Shown: positions 30,813 to 40,638 of the stretch, one piece after another
Layout of the letters: every line of letters begins with the position of its first letter
How positions within the stretch are numbered: the first letter of the stretch is position 1
NCBI RefSeq assembly: GCF_023503965.1
Contig: NZ_CP097298.1
Location: 1,133,001 to 1,197,000 of the forward strand
Direction: 5' to 3'
From: Brevundimonas albigilva
GTDB lineage: Bacteria > Pseudomonadota > Alphaproteobacteria > Caulobacterales > Caulobacteraceae
Length of the DNA: 64,000 nucleotides
Program-made: the position numbers and the translations under genes
Notes under the pieces: model-generated
Told to the model about the DNA's origin: nothing
Databases searched by the model: none
What the model saw: only the letters and a program-made list of their open reading frames with translations

Positions 30813-32204
30813 ATGACCTTCGATCAGATCGCCGCCCTGGTCGTGCTCGTCGCCGTCGTCGGCGCGCTGATCCACGGCAAGGCGCGCGCCGATGTCGTCG
30901 CGCTGACGGGCTCGGCCGCGCTTCTTCTGCTCGGCGTGGTGCGTCCGGTCGAGGTGCAGGGCGCCTTCGCCAGCCCGGCCATCATCGCCCTGGCCGGCCT
31001 GTTCGTCATCGCCTACGCCATCGAGCTGTCGGGGCTTCTGGGCCTGCTGATCCGCCAGGCCACGCGGCTGGCGTCGCGGGTGGGCGCGCGCGGCATCTGG
31101 ATCGTCATCGGCCTGTGCGGCGCGGTGGGCGGCTTTCTGAACAACACGCCCGTGGTGGTGCTGGCCGCGCCGGTGATCCGGGACGTGGCCAAGTCGCTGA
31201 AGCTGTCGCCCAAGCGCTTCCTGATGCCGCTCAGCCACGTCACGGTCCTGGGGGGGCTGCTGACGCTGATCGGGACCTCGACCAACCTGCTGGTCAACGA
31301 CATGGCCCGCAACGCCGGCCAGCCGGTGTTCAGCCTGTTCGAGATCACCCCCGTCGGCCTGGTCATCGCCGCCGTGGGCGGGCTGTGGCTCTATTTCGTC
31401 GGCGCGCGCCAGCTGGGGCGCACGGTCGCCCGCGACGAGGCCGAGGCCGCCCGGCTGGAGGCCGAGGCGCTGCAGCGCGCGCGGGCCGAACGGCGCCGCC
31501 GCCTGCCGTTCAACCTGCCTCGCCTGGGGGAATCGCGGAATCAGTCCGACGGCTCGGGCGACGCCCATCTGGGCGACGTCGAGCTTTACGGCGCGGCCGA
31601 CCGGCCGTTCCAGCTGCGCCCCGCCCTGACCTCGCTGGTCGTCTTCATCCTGGTGATCGCGGCGGCGGCCCTGGGGTGGGCGCCGATCGCGGCGGCGGCC
31701 TTCGCCGGCGCGGTGCTGCTGATCCTGCTCAGGACCATCACCCCGGAAGAGGCCTACGCCGGCCTGCGTCCCGAAATCCTGCTGCTGATCGCCGGCATGG
31801 TGGTGGTCGGCACCGCCATCGAGGTGACGGGCCTGGCCCAGGCCGGGGCGGAACGGCTGATCGACGTGATCCGGCCGCTGGGACCGCTGGGCGCCTTGAT
31901 CGTGCTTTACGGCGTGACCCTGTTCGCCACCGAACTGCTGTCTAACGCCACCGTCGCGGTCCTGATCACGCCCGTCGCCGTGGCCCTGGCCGAAAGCCTG
32001 GGGGTCGATCCCCGCCCGTTCCTGGTGGCGGTGATGATGGCCGCCTCGGCCGCCTTCGCCACGCCGTTCGGCTATCAGACCAATGTGCTGGTCTATAACA
32101 TGGCCGGCTACAGCTACATGGACTTCGTCCGCGTCGGGGTGCCGCTGAACCTGATCACCTGGGCGGCCGCCATGATCGCCATCCCGATCTTCTTCCCGTT
32201 CTGA
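30813..32204 (+). CDS. SLC13/DASS-type anion or dicarboxylate permease
   Basis: 463 residues and about ten membrane helices in two repeated halves. SLC13-type motifs are seen in each half: FLNNTPVVVLAAPVI with LTLIGTSTNLLVND in the first, ELLSNATVAVLITPVAVAL with AFATPFGYQTNVLVY in the second. Many relatives carry two TrkA-C domains in the middle. Here only a short charged linker (about 205-275) is present. Substrates of the family are dicarboxylates, citrate or sulfate, and cannot be decided here. ATG 30813 is preferred over the open frame from 30753. Confidence 0.87.
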   Translation: MTFDQIAALVVLVAVVGALIHGKARADVVALTGSAALLLLGVVRPVEVQGAFASPAIIALAGLFVIAYAIELSGLLGLLIRQATRLASRVGARGIWIVIGLCGAVGGFLNNTPVVVLAAPVIRDVAKSLKLSPKRFLMPLSHVTVLGGLLTLIGTSTNLLVNDMARNAGQPVFSLFEITPVGLVIAAVGGLWLYFVGARQLGRTVARDEAEAARLEAEALQRARAERRRRLPFNLPRLGESRNQSDGSGDAHLGDVELYGAADRPFQLRPALTSLVVFILVIAAAALGWAPIAAAAFAGAVLLILLRTITPEEAYAGLRPEILLLIAGMVVVGTAIEVTGLAQAGAERLIDVIRPLGPLGALIVLYGVTLFATELLSNATVAVLITPVAVALAESLGVDPRPFLVAVMMAASAAFATPFGYQTNVLVYNMAGYSYMDFVRVGVPLNLITWAAAMIAIPIFFPF

Positions 32205-32282
32205 GGCCGGGCGCGCGGGGCGGCTTGAAAACGGCCGTCGCGCGACCATCTGGCCTGTCGGGCGCCGTCTCGCGTCCGGCGG

Positions 32283-32309
32283 ATTTCACACGATTCACAC
32301 TATTCATAC
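32283..32309. repeat. Three 9-base direct repeats upstream of folE
   Basis: TTTCACACG, ATTCACACT and ATTCATACG follow one another with a strict 9-base period, 91 to 117 bases upstream of folE in an otherwise GC-rich gap. It could be an operator or a promoter-associated repeat. Confidence 0.4.
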
Positions 32310-32399
32310 GGTGTTTTTCGTCGCGGGTCCGAAGGGGCGTTTTCGCTTATCCGGCCGCCGGCTCTCCCCTTCGCCGTCCCGCGTGACTATGAAGGCCCC

Positions 32400-32987
32400 A
32401 TGACCGACGCCCCCCACGCTCCGAAAATCTCCCAGGCCGAAGCCGAGGCCGCCGTGCGCACCCTGATCCAGTGGGCCGGCGACGATCCCGCCCGCGAGGG
32501 GCTGCTGGAGACCCCGGCGCGCGTCGCCCGCAGCTATCGCGAGCTGTTCGCCGGCTACGAGGTCGACCCGCTGCAGTATCTGGAAAAGACCTTCGAGGAG
32601 GTCGGCGGCTATGACGAGCTGGTGGTGCTCAAGGACATCCGCTTCGTCAGCTTCTGCGAGCATCACATGCTGCCGGTCGTGGGCAAGGCGCACGTCGCCT
32701 ATCTGCCGACCGACCGCGTGGTCGGCATCTCCAAGCTGGCGCGGGTGGTGCGCGGCTTCGCCCGGCGGCTGCAGATCCAGGAGAAGATGACCTCCGAGAT
32801 CGCCCAGGCCATCCAGACGGTGCTCAAGCCCCAGGGCGTCGGCGTGGTCATCGAGGCCGAGCACAGCTGCATGACCCTGCGCGGCGTCAACGTGCCCGGC
32901 GCCAGCCTGTCGACCAGTTGCCTGCTGGGCGTGGTCCGCGACGACCCCCGCACCCGCGAGGAGTTCCTGCGGCTGGTGCGAGGGTGA
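32400..32987 (+). CDS. folE: GTP cyclohydrolase I
   Basis: 195 residues. Converts GTP to dihydroneopterin triphosphate, the first step of folate synthesis. Zinc ligands are seen in [19 protein letters not shown] (Cys and His) and HSCMTLRGV (Cys). The [19 protein letters not shown] and STSCLLGVV segments are canonical. The stop overlaps the GTG start of the next gene, so the two are coupled. Confidence 0.97.
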   Translation: MTDAPHAPKISQAEAEAAVRTLIQWAGDDPAREGLLETPARVARSYRELFAGYEVDPLQYLEKTFEEVGGYDELVVLKDIRFVSFCEHHMLPVVGKAHVAYLPTDRVVGISKLARVVRGFARRLQIQEKMTSEIAQAIQTVLKPQGVGVVIEAEHSCMTLRGVNVPGASLSTSCLLGVVRDDPRTREEFLRLVRG

Positions 32988-34108
32988 CCGCGCCCGTCAC
33001 CGAACCGTTGGATCCGCTGGCGCTTCACGCCCGGGCCAGGGACGGCGACGTGAAAGCGCAGATCGCCTTGTCGGCGATCTTCGACCGAGAGGGACGTCAC
33101 GACGTGGCGCTGGGGTGGTTGCAGCAGGCGGCCGCTGGCGGGAGCCTCGAGGCGGAAACGGCTCTGGGGTCGCGGCTTCTGGTGGGTCGGGCCGCCCCTT
33201 TCGCCCCGGCGCAGGGCGCCGAACGCATCCACCGCGCGGCCGAAATGGGCGGCGTGGAGGCCGCGATGCGCGCCGCCGTCCTGCTGCTGCGCGGTTTGGG
33301 CCGCCCGCCGAGCGGCGACGCGGCGCTGGACCTGTTGCTGAGCGCCGCCCTGAAAGACAATGTCGACGCCAGCGCGCAATTGGCTGTGCTGGCGAACGAT
33401 GAGGACCTCCTGGCCCGCGTTGATCGCGGCGCTCCCCTGTCCGAGGATCGTCTGAAGAGGGCCCGCCGCGCCATAGACCTGCCCGCCTGGCTGGGCCCGC
33501 CGACGCCGGCGGAGATCAGCGAGACACCAAGAATCCGCATCTTCAGCGACTTCCTGCCTCCCCTCGCCTGTCTCTGGATCCGTCGCCGCGCAGACCGAAA
33601 GCTGGATGTGCTCAGGGTCTATGACGCCGAGGCCGGCGGCGTAAGGACCGACGGCATTCGCACCAGCCGCGGCGCCGGCTTCGGCCTTCTGGACACCGAT
33701 GTCGTGCTGACGCTGGTCGCCGCGCGCATGGCGGTCGCTTCCGGCCTGCGGCTGGAGACGTTCGAGCCGGCCAATGTGCTGAACTACCAGGTCGGCCAGC
33801 AGTATCGGCTGCACTACGACTATCTGGATCCCGCAGCGCCGGCGCTGGCCGAGGCGCTGCACCGCCAGGGTCAACGCACGGCCACCTTCCTGGCCTATCT
33901 GAACGACGGCTATGCGGGTGGCGAAACCGCCTTTCCCCGGCTGGAGTGGGATTTCAAGGCCAAGGCGGGCGACGCTCTGCTGTTTTTCAACGTCGATCTG
34001 GACGGACGCCCCGTCGAACGCAGCCTGCATGCGGGCCTTCCACCCACGGACGGGGAAAAATGGGTGCTGTCGCAGTGGATTCGCGACCGCGCCCAGCCCT
34101 TGATCTGA
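32984..34108 (+). CDS. Sel1-repeat / prolyl 4-hydroxylase-type 2OG-Fe(II) dioxygenase
   Basis: 374 residues. The first half (about 15-135) consists of Sel1-like helical repeats ([23 protein letters not shown], split here by hydrophobic residues, and [20 protein letters not shown]). The C-terminal part is a P4Hc domain with the iron site H-x-D in YRLHYDYLD and a distal His in RSLHAGLP. A 2-oxoglutarate-type Lys/Arg follows ([11 protein letters not shown]). It probably hydroxylates a protein side chain, and the repeats may hold the partner. The GTG start overlaps folE (GTGA). Confidence 0.85.
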   Translation: MTAPVTEPLDPLALHARARDGDVKAQIALSAIFDREGRHDVALGWLQQAAAGGSLEAETALGSRLLVGRAAPFAPAQGAERIHRAAEMGGVEAAMRAAVLLLRGLGRPPSGDAALDLLLSAALKDNVDASAQLAVLANDEDLLARVDRGAPLSEDRLKRARRAIDLPAWLGPPTPAEISETPRIRIFSDFLPPLACLWIRRRADRKLDVLRVYDAEAGGVRTDGIRTSRGAGFGLLDTDVVLTLVAARMAVASGLRLETFEPANVLNYQVGQQYRLHYDYLDPAAPALAEALHRQGQRTATFLAYLNDGYAGGETAFPRLEWDFKAKAGDALLFFNVDLDGRPVERSLHAGLPPTDGEKWVLSQWIRDRAQPLI

Positions 34109-34163
34109 TCGCCCCATTCACGGCCCGCCTCTTGCGTCGTCGGGGCCAAGGAGGCCTCCGTCG

Positions 34164-35321
34164 ATGCCGTGGACCCTGTTTTCGACCCGGAATGAGACAG
34201 TTCAGATCGCCCGGGGCGGCTGGCTGGACGCCCTGCGTTTCATCGTGGCCTTCCTGATCATCCTGCATCACTTCCAGGCCGCGGGTCCGGCGCATCTGGC
34301 CGCCGTCGTCAATCCGATCTTCGAGCGCGGCGGCTTCCTGCTGACCAACTTCTTCCTGATCGATTCCGGCTACGTCCTGATGCGGGTCTATGGCGCGGCG
34401 GTGGACAGGGGGCGGATGTCGCCCGGCGACTTCTTCCTGAAGCGCTTCCTGCGCGTCGTCCCGGCCCACCTGATCATGGGCCTGTCCTTGGTCGGCCTGG
34501 TGGTGCTGAGCGCCGCCGTGGGCGTGGCCCCGCGCAATCCCGAATGGTTCGCCTGGGATCAGCTGCCGGCGCAGCTGCTGCTGGTCCAGTCGTTCGGCGT
34601 CCCCGGCGGCCTGGGCTGGAACGCCCCGACCTGGTCGATCTCGGCCCTGATCGGCTGCTACCTGGCCTTCCCCTGGATCATCCGGGGCCTGATGCGGCTG
34701 GGGCCGTGGTCCGCCCTGGCGCTGGGCGTGGGCGTCTATCTGGCCGCCAACCAGCTGTGCTGGTGGATGCTGGACTACCCCGTCTATCAGATGCCGATGC
34801 GCTACGGCTTCATCCGCGCCCTGCCGCTGTTCTTCCTGGGGATGTGCCTGGCCTGGTTCGCCCAGAAGGTCTGGATCTCGCCCCGGCTGGCCGGCTGGGC
34901 CGGGGTGCTGGCGGCGGTCGGCTTCTTCGCCGTCGAGCTCCACGACAAGCACGCCCTGATCGCCCTGGCGCTGATCTCGGTGATCATCCTGGCCGCCGGC
35001 GCCACGCCCGTGCGCCGGCCCTCCAAGCTTGTCGAGACGGCGGCCATGGTGTCCTTCTCCATGTTCATCACCAACGAGGTGGTGCGCATCGCCTGGTTCG
35101 GCGCGGTCAATGTGCTGATCGCCCGCTTCGCCCTGCCGGTCGCGGCCCAGTGGGGCCTGTGGGCGATGGGCGTGGCCGCGGCGGTGGCGTTCGCCTTCGC
35201 CTTCCACTTCGTCATCGACAATCCGATCCAGTCGCGCATCCGCCGCTGGTTCAAGCGCCGCGCCGGCGCTCGCGCGGCCCGCCGCCCGGAAGCCGGGCCG
35301 GTGATCTCGCTGGAGGGCTGA
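34164..35321 (+). CDS. Acyltransferase 3 family membrane protein
   Basis: 385 residues with the N-terminal ARGGWLDALRFIVAFLIILHHF signature (R, and HH as likely catalytic His), LTNFFLIDSGYVLM and FFLKRFLRVVPAHL, then about nine more helices. The family modifies surface polysaccharides or lipids with acyl groups. It has an AAGGAGG ribosome site. It is a second copy of the family seen at 12857, but is clearly different in sequence. Confidence 0.9.
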   Translation: MPWTLFSTRNETVQIARGGWLDALRFIVAFLIILHHFQAAGPAHLAAVVNPIFERGGFLLTNFFLIDSGYVLMRVYGAAVDRGRMSPGDFFLKRFLRVVPAHLIMGLSLVGLVVLSAAVGVAPRNPEWFAWDQLPAQLLLVQSFGVPGGLGWNAPTWSISALIGCYLAFPWIIRGLMRLGPWSALALGVGVYLAANQLCWWMLDYPVYQMPMRYGFIRALPLFFLGMCLAWFAQKVWISPRLAGWAGVLAAVGFFAVELHDKHALIALALISVIILAAGATPVRRPSKLVETAAMVSFSMFITNEVVRIAWFGAVNVLIARFALPVAAQWGLWAMGVAAAVAFAFAFHFVIDNPIQSRIRRWFKRRAGARAARRPEAGPVISLEG

Positions 35322-35445
35322 GGCCCGTCTGCGACCAAAGTCTGTCTCTCCAGCCGTATCGGCGTGCGTCAAAGTCCCGATCCGCGCGTCCGCCAGAGGC
35401 CGCGTCAGAACGGCCGATCAACGGCGACATGGAGGAAACAGGACA

Positions 35446-37118
35446 ATGGCTACCGACGCCGCAGCTGCGTCCGGGGGGAAGAGCATCAGGTGGGTCGCAA
35501 CGATCGCCTGGTGATCCTGGCCTCTTCGGTCGGCACCGTCATCGAATGGTACGACTTCTATCTGTACGGATCGCTGGCGGCGATCATCACCGTGCAGTTC
35601 TTCTCGGGCGTCAACGAGACGACCGGCTTCATCTTCGCCCTGATGGCCTTCGCGGCCGGCTTCGCGGTGCGCCCGTTCGGGGCCATCGTCTTCGGGCGGC
35701 TGGGCGACCTGTGGGGGCGCAAGAACACCTTCCTGGTGACCATGCTGCTGATGGGCCTGTCGACCTTCGTGGTCGGCCTGCTGCCGTCCTATGCGGCCAT
35801 CGGCATCGCCGCGCCGATCATCCTGGTGCTGATGCGCCTGATCCAGGGGCTGGCCCTGGGCGGCGAATACGGCGGCGCGGCCACCTATGTCGCCGAGCAC
35901 GCCCCGCACGGCAAGCGCGGCTTCTACACCTCCTTCATCCAGATCACCGCCACGGCCGGCCTTCTGCTGAGCCTGGTGGTCATCCTGGGCGTGCGCACGG
36001 CGGTGGGCGAGGAAGCCTTCGCCGAATGGGGCTGGCGCATCCCGTTCCTGGTCTCGATCCTGATGCTGGCGGTGTCGCTGTGGATCCGGCTGAAGCTGTC
36101 GGAAAGCCCGTCGTTCAAGCGCATGAAGGCCGAGGGCAAGGGCTCCAAGACCCCGCTGAAGGACTCCTTCGGCAAGTGGCCGAACCTGAAGCTGGTGCTG
36201 ATCGCCCTGGTCGGCCTGGCGGCGGGTCAGGCGGTGGTCTGGTACACCGGCCAGTTCTACGCCCTGTTCTTCCTGGAGCGGGTGCTGAAGGTCGACGCCT
36301 CGCTGTCGAACGTGCTGATCGCGGTCGCCCTGCTGCTGGCCACGCCCTTCTTCGTCATCTTCGGCTGGCTGTCGGACAAGGTCGGCCGCAAGCCGATCAT
36401 CCTCTTGGGCTGCCTGTTGGCGGCGCTGACCTACTTCCCGCTGTTCCAGGCGCTGACCACGGCCGCCAACCCGGCCCTGGCGCGCGCCACGGCGACCTCG
36501 CCGATCACCGTCTATGCCGACCCGGCGGACTGCAACGTTCAGTTCGACCCGATCGGCAAGACCGTGTTCAACCACTCGTGCGACCTAGCCAAGTCCTACC
36601 TGGCCAAGGCGGGCATCAACTACACCAACGTCGAGGCCCCGGCCGGAACGGTGGCCGAGGTGCGCATCGGCGACGACGTGGTGGTGCCCAGCTTCCGCGG
36701 CGAATCCATGAGCGGCGCCGACTTCGCCGCCGGCAAGAAGACCTGGGACGCGTCGCTGGGCGAGGCCCTGGCCGCCGCCGGCTATCCCGCCAAGGCCGCC
36801 AGCGCCGAGGTGAACAAGCCCATGGTGGTGGGCATCCTGTTCATCCTGGTTCTGTACGTGACCATGGTCTACGGGCCGATCGCGGCCGCCCTGGTCGAGA
36901 TGTTCCCGACCAACATCCGCTACACCTCGATGTCGCTGCCCTATCACATCGGCAACGGCTGGTTCGGCGGCTTCCTGCCCACCACCGCCTTCGCCATGGT
37001 GGCGGCCACGGGCAACATCTACTACGGCCTATGGTACCCGATCGTCGTGGCCCTGATCACGGTCGTGGTCGGCTTCCTGTTCGTCAAGGAAGGCAAGGAC
37101 GTCGACATCAACGCCTGA
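35446..37118 (+). CDS. MHS-type MFS transporter (apparent frameshift near the start)
   Basis: About 557 residues once repaired. ATG 35446 with GGAGGAAACAGG upstream starts MATDAAAASGG, then the frame is lost in the G6 run at 35477-35482. One more G continues to EEHQVGRNDRLVILASSVGT. The metabolite:H+ symporter signatures EWYDFYLYG, RPFGAIVFGRLGDLWGRK and LGGEYGGAATYVAEHAP are clear. A roughly 110-residue non-membrane insert (about 355-465, with cysteines in DCNVQF and HSCDLA) interrupts the second half. It lies upstream of crbS in the acetate locus, so an organic-acid substrate is likely. Confidence 0.88.
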
Positions 37119-37141
37119 TCCTGCTTTCAGGCGTGGATGAA

Positions 37142-37182
37142 GGGGGCGGGCCGTCGACCAGCGGCCCGCCCCCGCTCTTTTT
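37142..37182 (+). terminator. Rho-independent terminator after the MHS transporter
   Basis: Perfect 12-base arms GGGGGCGGGCCG (37142-37153) and CGGCCCGCCCCC (37162-37173) are followed by GCTCTTTTT. It lies 24 bases after the stop and separates the transporter from the kinase gene. Confidence 0.9.
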
Positions 37183-37241
37183 AGGCCAGGCCCGCGCCGG
37201 CGCCCCTTGTGAGCGCGGCGGCGGCCGGATCAGATGCCCTC

Positions 37242-40200
37242 ATGTTCAGCCTGGTGATCCTGGCCCTGGTGGCCGCCTACATGGCCGTGCTGTTCGCGGT
37301 CGCCTGGTCGCAGGAACGCCCGGCCGCGCGCGCCCGAGGCGGCGGCCTGGGCCCGTCGGTCTATGCGCTGTCGCTGGCCATCTACTGCACCTCCTGGACC
37401 TATTACGGCGCGGTCGGCACGGCGGCGCGGACGGGATGGGAGTATCTGCCCATCTACATCGGCCCGATCCTGGGGCTGACCGTGCTGTTTCCCGTCTGGC
37501 GACGGATCGCGGCCGCCGCCCGGCGCGAGAACGTCGGCTCGATGGCCGACTTCGTCGCCTCCCGCTACGGCAAGAGCCAGACCCTGGGGGCGGTGGTCAC
37601 CATCGTCGCCATCCTGGGATCCCTGCCCTACATCGCGCTGCAGCTGAAAAGCCTGTCGATGGCCGGCGAACTGCTGACGGCGGGCACGCCGGTGGCGGGA
37701 TCGGAGCGCCTGACCGTGCTGGTCCTGGCGGGGGTCCTGGCCTTCTTCGCCATTCTGTTCGGCGCGAGGCGGCCCGACCTGACCGAGCACAATCGCGGCC
37801 TGATCCAGGCCATCGGGCTGGAATCGGTGGTCAAGCTGGGCGCCCTGCTGATGGTGGCCGGCTTCGCCCTGTTCCTGCTGCTGGGCCAGGGCGACGCCGG
37901 CCGGATCGCGCAAGGCATCGGCGACCTGGCCGCGCCGCCCGAGATCACCCCGCGCTTCACCGCCATCACCCTGGTGGCGACCCTGGCGCTGTTCTGCCTG
38001 CCGCGTCAGTTCCACGTCGCCTTCGTGGAGGGGGCCGAGCCCGCCCAGGTGCGGCGCGCGCGCTGGGTGTTTCCCCTCTATCTGGCCCTGACCAGCCTGG
38101 CGGTCGTGCCGCTGGTGGCGGCCGGCGCCCTGTTCGCGCCCAGCGTCAATCCGGACCTGCTGGTCCTGGCCCTGCCCTTCGGCCGCGGCGACCAGACGCT
38201 GACCGCCATCGTCTTCGTCGGCGGCTTCTCGGCCGCGACGGCCATGGTGATCGTCGAGGCGGTGGCCCTGTCGGCCATGGTCTCCAACAGCCTGATCCTG
38301 CCGTTCGTGGCGCGCGACCGCTGGCGGCGACGCGGCGACGCCTCGGACATGGCCGGAACCATCCTGCAGGTGCGCCGGGTGGCCATCGTGGCGGTGCTGC
38401 TGCTGGCGTGGGTCTATTACCAGGCGACCGACCAGACGCACGGCCTGGCGGCGATGGGGCTGGTGTCCTTCGCGGCCATGGCCCAGCTGGCCCCGGCGCT
38501 GCTGGGGGCTGTGATCTGGCGCGGCGGCCACGCCCACGGCGCCCTGGCCGGCGTCGGGGTCGGGGTGGCGGTGTGGCTGGTGATGCTGGCCCTGCCGCAG
38601 CTGGCGCCGGGCGCCGCCTGGCAGGTTCCCGCCCTGCTGGGCCTGACCGACGCCTTCGCTCCCGGCGTTTTCGTCAGCCTGACGCTGAACCTGGCGACCT
38701 ATGTGGCGGTGTCCCGCTGGGCCAAGCCCAGGCTGATCGACCGGGTGCAGGCGCGGGCCTTCGTCGACCGGCTGGGGCCGGACTGGCTGGAGGGCCGCCC
38801 CTCGCCGGCGGGGGCCTCGGTCGGCGACCTGCGCGCCCTGGTCGCCCGCTTCATCGGCGACGAACGGGCCGAGCGCGCCTTCGCCGCCTGGGCGCGCGAG
38901 ACCGACACCCCCCTGAGGGACGCCGATCCCGCCGACGCCGCCCTGGCGCGCGGGGCCGAACGGATGCTGGCCGGCGCCATCGGCGCGGCCTCGGCCCGGC
39001 GGGTCATCGCCGCCGCCCTGGCCGGGGGCGGCCGCGCGCCCGAGGACGTGGTGCGAATGCTGGACGAGGCGTCCCAGGCCGTCCAGTTCAACCGCGACCT
39101 GCTGCAGACCACGCTGGACAACATCGACCAGGGGGTGATCGTGGTCGACGAGGACCTGCGCGTCACCGCCTGGAACCGGCGCTACGTCGAGATGTTCGAC
39201 CTGCCGCCCGGCTTCGTCCACGTCGGCCTGCCCATCGCCCAGATCTACCGGCTGAACGCCGAGCGCGGCGAAAGCCCCGAGGACGTCGAGGCCTGGGTCG
39301 AGCGGCGGCTGGAGGCGCTGAGCCGGCGCATCCCGCACGAGCACGAGCGGGCGCGCCCCGACGGGCGGGTGCTGGGCTCGTCCGGGGCGCCGATCCCCGG
39401 CGGCGGCTACGCCACCAGCTACACCGACATCACGGCCCTGCGCCGCGCCGCCCGCCAGCTGGAAGAGGCCAACGAGCGGCTGGAGGCGCGGGTCGCGGAT
39501 CGCACCGAACGGCTGGAGGAGGCGCGCCGCGTCGCCGAGGACGCCACCGCCTCCAAGACCCGGTTCCTGGCCGCCGCCAGCCATGACCTGCTGCAGCCGC
39601 TGCACGCCGCGCGCCTGTTCATCGCCGCCCTGAAGGAGGAGCCGGCGCTGGACGAGGGGGCGCAGGGGCTGGCCACCAACGCCGACCGCGCCATCGACAG
39701 CGCCCACCGTCTGCTGACGGCGCTGCTGAACCTGTCCAAGCTGGAGGCCGGCGGGGTCCAGCCGGCGGTGCGGCGGCTGTCGCTGGACGCCCTGTTCGAC
39801 GAGCTGCGGCGCGAGTTCCAGCCGGTGGCCGAGGCCAAGGCGCTGCGGCTGACCATCGTCGGCTCGGGACTGTGGGTCGCCACCGACGCCGATCTGCTGC
39901 GCTCGATGCTGCAGAACCTGATCGTCAACGCCATCCGCTACACCGACCGGGGCCGCATCCTGGTGGGGGCGCGGCGAGACGGCGAGACGGCGCGCATCCT
40001 GGTGTGCGACACCGGCCGGGGCATTCCCGAAGCCGACCGCGAACACGTCTTCGGCGAGTTCGTCCGCCTGCCCGGCGCGGCGGCGGATGAGCCCGGCGCG
40101 GGCCTGGGCCTGGCCATCGTGCGTAGGCTGTCCAGCCTGCTGGACCATCCGCTGGACCTGACCTCGCGCGTCGGGCGCGGCACCGCCTTCCGCATCACCC

Positions 40201-40607
40201 TGCCCCGCGCCCCGGCCGAGCCGGCGCGGGACGCCGCGCGCGAGGCCGACCCGCGCCTGCCGCTTGCGGGCCTGAGGGTGCTGTGCGTGGACAACGAGCC
40301 GGCCATCCTGGACGCCCTGTCGGCCCTGCTGACCCGCTGGGGGGCGCGGCCGACCCTGGCGGCGACGGCGGATCAGGCCTGGGCCGCGGGCGGCGGCTTC
40401 GACGCGGCGGTCGTCGACCTGCATCTGGGCGAGGGGCCGGACGGGTTCGCGGTGATCGACCGCCTGCGTCCGCACGGCGTACGCCGCATCGCCCTGGTGA
40501 CCGCCGACACTCGCGACGGGCTGAAGGAGCAGGCGACGGCGGCGGGGGCGGTGCTGCTGCCCAAGCCGATCAAGCCGGCGGCGCTGAAGGCGTTTCTGTC
40601 GAGCTGA
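37242..40607 (+). CDS. CrbS/CbrA-like SLC5-transporter / hybrid histidine kinase
   Basis: About 1121 residues from ATG 37242 (GTG 37209 is also open). Residues 1-500 form a sodium:solute-symporter domain of about 13 helices (YCTSWTYYGAVG, GSMADFVASRYG). A STAC-like linker (about 520-610) and a PAS domain (DNIDQGVIVVDEDLRV) follow. Next come a coiled coil, HisKA with AAASHDLLQPLHAARLF (His near 781), an HATPase domain (NLIVNAIRYTD, DTGRGIPEAD) and a receiver domain (VVDLHLGEG). CrbS is known to sense acetate-related signals and control acs through CrbR. Here a LuxR-type regulator and acs follow, which supports that role. Confidence 0.85.
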   Translation: MFSLVILALVAAYMAVLFAVAWSQERPAARARGGGLGPSVYALSLAIYCTSWTYYGAVGTAARTGWEYLPIYIGPILGLTVLFPVWRRIAAAARRENVGSMADFVASRYGKSQTLGAVVTIVAILGSLPYIALQLKSLSMAGELLTAGTPVAGSERLTVLVLAGVLAFFAILFGARRPDLTEHNRGLIQAIGLESVVKLGALLMVAGFALFLLLGQGDAGRIAQGIGDLAAPPEITPRFTAITLVATLALFCLPRQFHVAFVEGAEPAQVRRARWVFPLYLALTSLAVVPLVAAGALFAPSVNPDLLVLALPFGRGDQTLTAIVFVGGFSAATAMVIVEAVALSAMVSNSLILPFVARDRWRRRGDASDMAGTILQVRRVAIVAVLLLAWVYYQATDQTHGLAAMGLVSFAAMAQLAPALLGAVIWRGGHAHGALAGVGVGVAVWLVMLALPQLAPGAAWQVPALLGLTDAFAPGVFVSLTLNLATYVAVSRWAKPRLIDRVQARAFVDRLGPDWLEGRPSPAGASVGDLRALVARFIGDERAERAFAAWARETDTPLRDADPADAALARGAERMLAGAIGAASARRVIAAALAGGGRAPEDVVRMLDEASQAVQFNRDLLQTTLDNIDQGVIVVDEDLRVTAWNRRYVEMFDLPPGFVHVGLPIAQIYRLNAERGESPEDVEAWVERRLEALSRRIPHEHERARPDGRVLGSSGAPIPGGGYATSYTDITALRRAARQLEEANERLEARVADRTERLEEARRVAEDATASKTRFLAAASHDLLQPLHAARLFIAALKEEPALDEGAQGLATNADRAIDSAHRLLTALLNLSKLEAGGVQPAVRRLSLDALFDELRREFQPVAEAKALRLTIVGSGLWVATDADLLRSMLQNLIVNAIRYTDRGRILVGARRDGETARILVCDTGRGIPEADREHVFGEFVRLPGAAADEPGAGLGLAIVRRLSSLLDHPLDLTSRVGRGTAFRITLPRAPAEPARDAAREADPRLPLAGLRVLCVDNEPAILDALSALLTRWGARPTLAATADQAWAAGGGFDAAVVDLHLGEGPDGFAVIDRLRPHGVRRIALVTADTRDGLKEQATAAGAVLLPKPIKPAALKAFLSS

Positions 40608-40638
40608 TCCTTATCCGCTCATCCCGGCGGAACTGGAT

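Noticed and set aside
34544..39586. 1680-codon open frame overlapping the acyltransferase, transporter and kinase
   Set aside because: Arg/Pro/Gly-rich shadow of real genes in another frame; it spans three recognised genes and a terminator.
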